From: Thermoflexus sp.
Lineage (GTDB): Bacteria > Chloroflexota > Anaerolineae > Thermoflexales > Thermoflexaceae
Reading direction: 5' to 3'
Length of the DNA stretch: 10,075 nt
NCBI RefSeq assembly: GCF_034432235.1
Contig: NZ_DAOUCJ010000014.1
Span: forward strand, 1 to 10,075
Of the stretch, positions 6,616 to 10,075 are shown piece by piece (position 1 is the stretch's first letter; each line of letters opens with the position of its first letter). A program made the position numbers and the translations under genes. The notes under the pieces were generated by a model that saw only the letters and a program-made list of their open reading frames with translations, searched no databases and was not told the origin of the DNA.

Positions 6616-7688
6616 GGGATCCCTCCGGTTTCCGGGTTTCGAACGCTCAGTGCCCACCAGCTCCCCCCACGGGCCTGCCCGTCGATGCTGGCCACGAATT
6701 CCTCCCATCGGTAACGCTCCCGGGTGTTCTGATAGGGGTTATAAAGGGTGACATAGCGGCCGTCCGCTCCCTCTTCCAGCTCGCCCAGCGTCACCCAGTG
6801 GGGAACCGTGTTGGGATCCTCCGGGGTGGTATATGAAACCAGCCTGCCGTCCCCGGGATGGGCGCCCCGCCTCTCCTGGATCCGCACCAGCATCATGAGC
6901 TGTTCCCCGCGTTCCAAGCGCTCCCGGAGGCCGCGCCACAGCGCCTCTGGATCGCGCTGGCCATCCGGCAGGCGTGCCCGTTCCATTTCCGTTCCATAGG
7001 AGCGAGCGATCGCTTTGAGATCTTCTTCCCCCGTATAAAAGCCCAGGCCGCGCCGGCCCTTCTGCAGGCGGGATGCCACATCGTTCTGAATCCGCTCCCG
7101 GAAGCCCTTGTCGGCCATCCGCTCTGCGAGCATCCGATCCACCGCTTCCTGGGCCGTTACGGGCTGGCCCAGCGCCCGTAACGCCACGCTCAGCGCCACC
7201 GGCCCACATGCGGCATACCACCGGATCCGCCCATCTGGCTCCTGTAACCGCGCGATCTGATCCTCGGAAACGCCCGCCCGGCGCAGGATCTCCGCGTCAA
7301 CGCGCATCTCAAACTGACTGGCGATCGGGCGCCCGTTCGCATCCACCGCCAGGGGGATGTCAGGCAATGGCCCGGAGGGAGCCCCAGAGAGGGACCAGAG
7401 CCCATGGGCGGCCTCCTGGAAAGCCTGATCCAGGCGGGCGATCCCGGTTTCGAGGGCCTGGGCCAGCCCAAGGCTTCGCTCGGCGATCTGCGCCCGGCGG
7501 GGCGTCTGGGCCGCCCAGGACCCTCCGAACTGCTCTCCGGGGACCGCCCGCACAGTTTCCGATAGCTGGCGGCCCACCATCTGCGCCTGCCGTTCCAGCT
7601 CCAGCCATCGTTCCGCCCACTGTCGCAACGCCTGGGCATATGAGCGGACTGCCTCGGGATGAACCCGCAGTCGATGTCCGTTTTCCAT
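6612..7688 (-). CDS. WXG-like N-terminus fused to a C39/papain-like cysteine peptidase domain
   Basis: The 358-residue protein has two parts. Residues 1-100 are an amphipathic helical hairpin (valine- and alanine-rich helices around a GGSW turn at 55-58) resembling the N-terminal targeting domains of WXG100/LXG proteins. Residues about 125-350 resemble a C39-like peptidase. WYAACGPVALSVALRALG puts the nucleophile at Cys161, VPHWVTLGEL gives His297, and YVTLYNPYQN supplies Asn317 as the likely third residue. No signal peptide or membrane helix is seen, so export would need a dedicated route. It follows three WXG100-like genes and couples to the lipoprotein by an ATGA overlap. It could be a secreted effector, a toxin or a processing enzyme for the small helical proteins. 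GAGG seven bases before ATG 7688 supports the start. The fold is inferred from motifs only. Confidence 0.8.
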   Translation of the reverse strand: MENGHRLRVHPEAVRSYAQALRQWAERWLELERQAQMVGRQLSETVRAVPGEQFGGSWAAQTPRRAQIAERSLGLAQALETGIARLDQAFQEAAHGLWSLSGAPSGPLPDIPLAVDANGRPIASQFEMRVDAEILRRAGVSEDQIARLQEPDGRIRWYAACGPVALSVALRALGQPVTAQEAVDRMLAERMADKGFRERIQNDVASRLQKGRRGLGFYTGEEDLKAIARSYGTEMERARLPDGQRDPEALWRGLRERLERGEQLMMLVRIQERRGAHPGDGRLVSYTTPEDPNTVPHWVTLGELEEGADGRYVTLYNPYQNTRERYRWEEFVASIDGQARGGSWWALSVRNPETGGIP

Positions 7689-7728
7689 CCCCCTACCTCT
7701 GCCTCCTGAATATCGCGGGAAGTAGCTG

Positions 7729-7743
7729 GAGGCCTAGGGCCTC
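7729..7743 (-). other. Short hairpin over the stop of the 24-codon frame
   Basis: GAGGCC at 7729..7734 pairs with GGCCTC at 7738..7743 around a three-base loop. The stem includes the stop codon of the small frame at 7742. No T-run follows on the minus strand. It may be a minor attenuator or a chance palindrome in GC-rich DNA. Confidence 0.25.
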
Positions 7744-7816
7744 ACACGTCCCATAGCAGCTCAAAGCGGATCAGCCCCTTTCCAACTTGGGTCAGCATCC
7801 AGATGGCCCGTCCCAT
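7742..7816 (-). CDS. Possible 24-residue peptide between the WXG100-like and peptidase genes
   Basis: A frame of 24 codons opens with ATG 7816, six bases after the TAA of the third WXG100-like gene, and ends at 7742. The peptide (MGRAIWMLTQVGKGLIRFEL then LWDV) is amphipathic with well-spaced aliphatic and aromatic residues. It would explain part of a 134-base gap in an otherwise tight operon. The ribosome site is poor (CTGGA directly before the ATG) and chance is a real alternative at this length. It could also be a leader peptide controlling the peptidase gene downstream. Confidence 0.25.
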   Translation of the reverse strand: MGRAIWMLTQVGKGLIRFELLWDV

Positions 7817-7822
7817 TCCAGC

Positions 7823-8146
7823 TTACGGCTCGGGCAGCGCCTGAAGCATCCGGCTGACCTCCGCGATCGCCTCAGCGATCCGGGCCTCGCCCGCTCCGAT
7901 CCGTTCGTCCAGCCGTCGGCGTGCCTCCAGCCAGCGCCGGAACTCCTCCAGCCGTCGCGCGGCCTCCTCGAGGTAGCCCTGGGCCGCCTCCCCCGACCAC
8001 AGCGTCGGAAGCTCGCTCTGGATGGCCGCCGTCAGGCCAGCCAGGAGCTGCTCCGGCCGTTCATCCATCAGCAGGCGCCGGTAACTCTGGATCGCCTCCG
8101 GTTCGTGGACCAGCCATCCCCCCAGACCGCGCGGATCCACGCTCAT
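7823..8146 (-). CDS. WXG100-like small helical protein with a W-S-G turn
   Basis: The 107-residue protein is almost wholly helical, with a turn LWSGEAAQGYLEEA centred on W50-S51-G52. This is the classic WXG100/ESX signature midway along a ~100-residue protein. Before it lies a predicted helix (about 15-47); after it a long charged helix (55-103) rich in Arg, Glu and Ala. WXG100 proteins normally form helical-hairpin dimers and leave the cell by type VII secretion. No clear YxxxD/E export tag is seen in the C-terminal helix. ATG 8146 is chosen over the in-frame ATG at 8191 because GGAGG lies five bases before it. This is the strongest WXG100 call of the three tandem genes. Confidence 0.78.
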   Translation of the reverse strand: MSVDPRGLGGWLVHEPEAIQSYRRLLMDERPEQLLAGLTAAIQSELPTLWSGEAAQGYLEEAARRLEEFRRWLEARRRLDERIGAGEARIAEAIAEVSRMLQALPEP

Positions 8147-8218
8147 CGCTGCCTCCGATTTCAGGTTTGGAATGAGAAAGGGAGCGCACAAGCGGGGGCT
8201 TCAGCCGCCCTCCTCCCT

Positions 8219-8518
8219 TCATTGGGGAAGATGGGCGAAGCGCGCCCCCTCCTGCTCCTCCGCTGTCCGCTGGGCCTCCACGATGCGGGCCAGATCGACC
8301 CCCAGCGCTTTCAGGCTGCGAGCGATCTCCGTTCCCGCCCGAACCCACTCCGCGCTCCGGGCCTGCAGCGCCTCAGCGAAGGGCGAGCGGCATTGCTCCT
8401 CCAACCCTCGGGCCGCTGCCTGGACCTGCTCCAGGTAGGCCTCGAGGTCCACACCGCCCTGTTCAATCCTCCGGGCGATGGCTAACATCGCATCGTAATC
8501 AAAGCGGCTGATCGACAT
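8219..8518 (-). CDS. WXG100-like small helical protein, degenerate central motif
   Basis: The 99-residue protein has the right size and helix-turn-helix layout for the WXG100 superfamily. Helix one spans about 8-38, a turn lies near RGLEEQCRSPFAEAL (about 38-51), and helix two spans about 52-90 with heptad-like Ala/Leu/Ile spacing. The turn has no Trp-x-Gly; a Trp appears only at 58. WXG100 relatives without the motif are common partners in ESX heterodimers, so pairing with a neighbour is plausible. A single cysteine sits in the turn. GGAGG lies seven bases before ATG 8518, and the gap to the upstream gene is 21 bases. The family call is by size, predicted fold and tandem context. Confidence 0.65.
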   Translation of the reverse strand: MSISRFDYDAMLAIARRIEQGGVDLEAYLEQVQAAARGLEEQCRSPFAEALQARSAEWVRAGTEIARSLKALGVDLARIVEAQRTAEEQEGARFAHLPQ

Positions 8519-8539
8519 CGGGCACCTCCATCAATGGGC

Positions 8540-8842
8540 TCAGTGAGCGCGGGCGGAGCGCATCCGTCGGGCCTGTTCCTCCTCTAATGCTTTCAGGGAA
8601 AGCAACGCCTGCCGGAGGGAGGCGATGCTGGCCCGGCTCTCGCTCAGCGATCCCCGGATCCGACGGTCCATCCCTTCCCCATATGCGCGGACGATGGCCC
8701 CATGGGGAAGCCAGCGGGACGCTACCGACTCCAGAAGTCCGTGGAGCTGGATCCCCTGTCCTTCCATCGCCTCGAAAACCCGTTCCATCTCCGAACAGAG
8801 GGAGAAAGCGCGTTCATAATCCACCTGATAGATTCGGCCCAT
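8540..8842 (-). CDS. WXG100-like small helical protein, first gene of the operon
   Basis: This 100-residue protein is the first gene of the leftward cluster. It has an N-terminal helix (about 6-41), a turn SRWLPHGAIVRAYGEGM in which W44 and G48 stand where WXG100 proteins have W-x-G, and a C-terminal helix (about 62-95) ending in a basic RRMRSARAH tail. Size, fold pattern and mid-protein Trp/Gly suggest a divergent ESX-type protein. GGAGGG lies six bases before ATG 8842. The start is only 46 bases from the right inverted repeat, and a -10-like TATCAT is found at 8880..8875, so the operon promoter should lie here. The functional call is inference; the open frame itself is well supported. Confidence 0.68.
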   Translation of the reverse strand: MGRIYQVDYERAFSLCSEMERVFEAMEGQGIQLHGLLESVASRWLPHGAIVRAYGEGMDRRIRGSLSESRASIASLRQALLSLKALEEEQARRMRSARAH

Positions 8843-8874
8843 GTCGGCCCTCCGAAGCGTCAGGTTCCATCAAC

Positions 8875-8880
8875 ATGATA
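8875..8880 (-). promoter_or_regulatory. Candidate -10 of the WXG/Tad operon promoter
   Basis: TATCAT on the minus strand lies 32 bases before the first ATG of the operon. It sits inside CTATCAT-N4-ATGGA (8881..8866), a pattern also present at the divergent sigma-gene start (8948..8963). No good -35 hexamer lies 16-18 bases upstream; that position falls in the A-tracts of the inverted repeat. It is either a promoter for an alternative sigma factor or a chance hexamer. Confidence 0.4.
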
Positions 8881-8890
8881 GACACCAGGG

Positions 8891-8913
8891 TTTTTCCCAT
8901 TTTTCCCGTTTTT
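8891..8913 (+). promoter_or_regulatory. Three T5 tracts at 9-bp spacing in the divergent promoter region
   Basis: TTTTT starts at 8891, 8900 and 8909, separated by CCCA and CCCG. In GC-rich surroundings this is a marked AT island between two divergent starts. Such tracts can act as a curved segment or as an UP-like element for RNA polymerase alpha subunits. The same tracts are present in the left repeat copy. The regulatory role is inference. Confidence 0.35.
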
Positions 8914-8945
8914 CATTTGGGCTGGGGTTTCTGAAGGTCAGGATT

Positions 8946-8954
8946 TGCTATCAT
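8946..8954 (+). promoter_or_regulatory. Extended -10 promoter element of the sigma-factor gene
   Basis: TGC followed by TATCAT (8949..8954) gives an extended -10 with five of six consensus bases. Transcription would then begin near 8961, just past an in-frame ATG at 8959, leaving an ~80-base leader before the ATG at 9043. No clear -35 is seen, as is usual for extended -10 promoters. Confidence 0.45.
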
Positions 8955-9042
8955 TGCTATGGACGCGCGTGGAGAAAACCCCTATCCCCTCATCGAGCCC
9001 GGCTCCCAGCGCGCCCCAATCCATCCCGGAGGATCGGTTCCC

Positions 9043-9672
9043 ATGACCCGCGCCAAGATGCGCCAGGCGTTTGCGGACTTCGATCGGATCCATCAGCTGG
9101 TCGGACGCGCCGCCGCCCGCGTCATCCGCACCCTGGACCTGCCGCCCTGGCTGGAATGGGAGGATGTGCTGCAGGAAGGCTTCCGGATGGCCTGCGAGGC
9201 GGTGGATCGCTGGGATCCCCGGCGGGCCCGTTTCACCACCTACCTCTACCCCCACCTCGACTTCTTCCTGAGACGGGAGATCCAGCGCCAGCTCCCGGCC
9301 CGGTTGGAGCGCGGCCTTTCCGACGAGCGCCTGGATGACCTGGAAGCGGAGGAGGATGCCCTCCACGACGTCGAGCTCCGGCATACGCTCGACGCCCTGC
9401 TCAGCCGGTTGAGAGCGGAATCCCCCCTGGCCTTTGAGGTGATCGCCTGCTTCTATGGCCTGGAGGGCCGGCGGATGCATCCCCTTCCGGTCATCGAGCG
9501 CCGGCTGGGCTTGCCGCGGGGGGAGGGGGAGCGGTGGTTGCAGGAGGGGTTAAGCCGGCTGCGCCAGATGTGGGGAGAGGAGGACTTGGAGGACGGGACC
9601 GCTCCCCCCGGAGGGCCTTCCGGATCCCCGGGGCCTGCTCCCCTCCAGGCCCCCGGCGGCCCGAGGCGCTGA
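9043..9672 (+). CDS. Sigma-70-family RNA polymerase sigma factor
   Basis: The 209-residue protein has region 2 at about 14-83 and region 4 at about 115-176. Region 2 shows WEDVLQEGFRMACEAVDRWD and RRARFTTYLYPHL, the core-binding and -10-recognition helices. Region 4 shows FEVIACFYGLEG, ERRLGLPRGEGERWLQEGLSRLRQ, the -35 helix-turn-helix. Region 3 is reduced to an acidic linker (about 92-112), and the last 30 residues are a Pro/Gly-rich tail with no family match. It would direct polymerase to a special promoter set. ATG 9043 is chosen over ATG 8959: GGAGGA lies nine bases before it, the predicted transcript starts after 8959, and in the left repeat copy a 1-base indel puts the upstream ATG out of frame. 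Divergence from the WXG/Tad operon suggests it may control that operon. Confidence 0.88.
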   Translation: MTRAKMRQAFADFDRIHQLVGRAAARVIRTLDLPPWLEWEDVLQEGFRMACEAVDRWDPRRARFTTYLYPHLDFFLRREIQRQLPARLERGLSDERLDDLEAEEDALHDVELRHTLDALLSRLRAESPLAFEVIACFYGLEGRRMHPLPVIERRLGLPRGEGERWLQEGLSRLRQMWGEEDLEDGTAPPGGPSGSPGPAPLQAPGGPRR

Positions 9673-9987
9673 AGCGCGGAAGAGGGCGTGGCCCCTCCCT
9701 CGGGATGCGCGCCGATGGGACCGAGGATCCCGGGCCCCACGGGCTCGGCTCCCCGCGCCCTCCCTGTTTCGGGGAGGGGGCGAGGGGGCGACCGGCCCGT
9801 GGGGGGGTTCGGGGACGTGCCGTGGGGGTGATCCGGGCCGGCCGGAACCCGGCCGTCTGGGAGGGCATCGCCCGGCTCGAATGGGGAGGCGGGTGGGCGG
9901 TTTTCCCCCACCGTCCCCCGAAGGAAGAGCCCCCTGCCCATGGCGATCATCCGGATGAGCGCATTCCATCTTCACCGGAGGTGTCCG
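9673..9987. other. Gene-free stretch after the sigma-factor gene, with GC hairpins
   Basis: These 315 bases hold no frame with a ribosome site and family features on either strand. Two GC hairpins are visible. CCCTCCC (9758..9764) pairs with GGGAGGG (9772..9778) around TGTTTCG. GGTGGG (9892..9897) pairs with CCCACC (9907..9912), with weaker outer GGGG/CCCC pairing. Neither is followed by a T-run, so termination is uncertain. A strong GGAGG ribosome site near the end (9978..9982) belongs to the next gene. Confidence 0.6.
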
Positions 9988-10075
9988 ATGCGCGGGATCC
10001 GCACCCTGATCCGGGAGCTGTGGTGGTATCTCACGTATGACGACTATGGCCGGCGCCGCCTCCGCCCGGCCGCTT
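9988..10075 (+). CDS. Start of an unidentified gene (partial, runs off right edge)
   Basis: ATG 9988 is preceded by GGAGG with a five-base spacer, a near-ideal ribosome site. It opens 29 codons of open frame to the window edge. The peptide begins MRGIRTLIRELWWYLTYDDY and continues with GRRRLRPAA. It has an aromatic core and a strongly basic stretch but no recognisable motif in this length. It follows the sigma-factor gene in the same direction after 315 bases, so it may or may not share its transcript. Confidence 0.65.
   Translation, partial: MRGIRTLIRELWWYLTYDDYGRRRLRPAA

Larger units (their letters stand above)
8889..9076 (+). repeat. Right copy of the ~188-bp inverted repeat
   Basis: This is the mirror of 1..189, with one substitution and one missing base. 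It covers the T-tract region, the extended -10, the leader and the first 11 codons of the sigma-factor gene. The true extent is unknown because the other copy meets the window edge. The 8.7-kb segment between the copies holds the entire WXG/Tad operon, so recombination between them would invert that operon. Confidence 0.95.

Noticed and set aside
7823..8842. C-terminal YxxxD/E type VII export tag in the WXG-like proteins
   Set aside because: Each C-terminal helix was inspected and no Tyr with Asp or Glu four residues later was found there; matches inside the peptidase are internal and not in the expected place.
8959..9042. Upstream ATG at 8959 as the sigma-factor start
   Set aside because: It lies at or before the predicted transcript start, has no ribosome site, and the extension would be out of frame in the left repeat copy because of the 1-base indel; ATG 9043 has GGAGGA.
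1..9076. Composite transposon bounded by the inverted repeats
   Set aside because: No transposase or integrase is inside, no target-site duplication can be seen, and the repeats contain a gene start rather than insertion-sequence ends.
9758..9778. Rho-independent terminator after the sigma-factor gene
   Set aside because: A 7-bp GC hairpin is present but no T-run follows, so it was recorded only as a hairpin within the gene-free stretch.
9453..9950. Minus-strand frame of 165 codons opposite the sigma-factor tail and downstream gap
   Set aside because: It is Pro/Gly/Arg-rich low-complexity sequence, with no ribosome site and no motif.
1..10075. CRISPR array, tRNA or rRNA genes
   Set aside because: No regularly spaced direct repeats and no tRNA-like or rRNA-like conserved stretches were seen on either strand by eye.

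Overview
The window is GC-rich, gene-dense bacterial DNA. Eleven to thirteen genes run leftward on the minus strand as one tightly packed cluster (8842 down to 536). A sigma-factor gene (9043..9672) and the start of another gene (9988 onward) run rightward. The gene set, the high GC, and a lipoprotein with a Thr/Pro linker fit a thermophilic Chloroflexota bacterium, perhaps of the Thermoflexia/Anaerolineae type. That assignment is inference from style, not from a marker gene.

The left two thirds of the cluster is a Tad (tight adherence, type IVc pilus) assembly locus. In transcription order it holds a CpaF/TadA ATPase (4149..5474), a possible 38-residue membrane peptide (4015..4131), TadB-like (3046..3993) and TadC-like (2076..2975) platform proteins, a Flp-type major pilin (1716..1910), and three small TadE/TadF-like membrane proteins (1340..1705, 922..1329, 536..925). 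No secretin, CpaB, TadZ/CpaE or prepilin peptidase lies in the window, so these must be outside it or absent.

The upstream third is unusual for a Tad locus. Three consecutive ~100-residue helical proteins (8540..8842, 8219..8518, 7823..8146) look like WXG100/ESX-type proteins, and the third has a true W-S-G turn. They are followed by a 358-residue protein with a helical WXG-like N-terminus and a C39/papain-like cysteine peptidase domain (6612..7688), then a probable lipoprotein (5584..6615). Order, co-direction and ATGA overlaps suggest these are co-transcribed with the Tad machine. No EccC/EssC-type ATPase is visible. The working hypothesis is a Tad-linked secretion or surface system that carries WXG100-like proteins and a peptidase.

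A ~188-bp near-perfect inverted repeat brackets the locus (1..189 and 8889..9076; one substitution and one 1-base indel). Each copy carries a promoter-like region, a 5' leader and the first 11 codons of the sigma-factor gene. A second copy of that gene therefore probably lies just beyond the left edge, co-directional with the Tad operon. The right copy is divergent from the operon. The two divergent starts share the motif CTATCAT-N4-ATGGA, which suggests joint control, possibly by the sigma factor itself. Gene-free stretches over 300 bases are 190..535 and 9673..9987; both hold only small dyads. No tRNA, rRNA, CRISPR array or transposase was seen.
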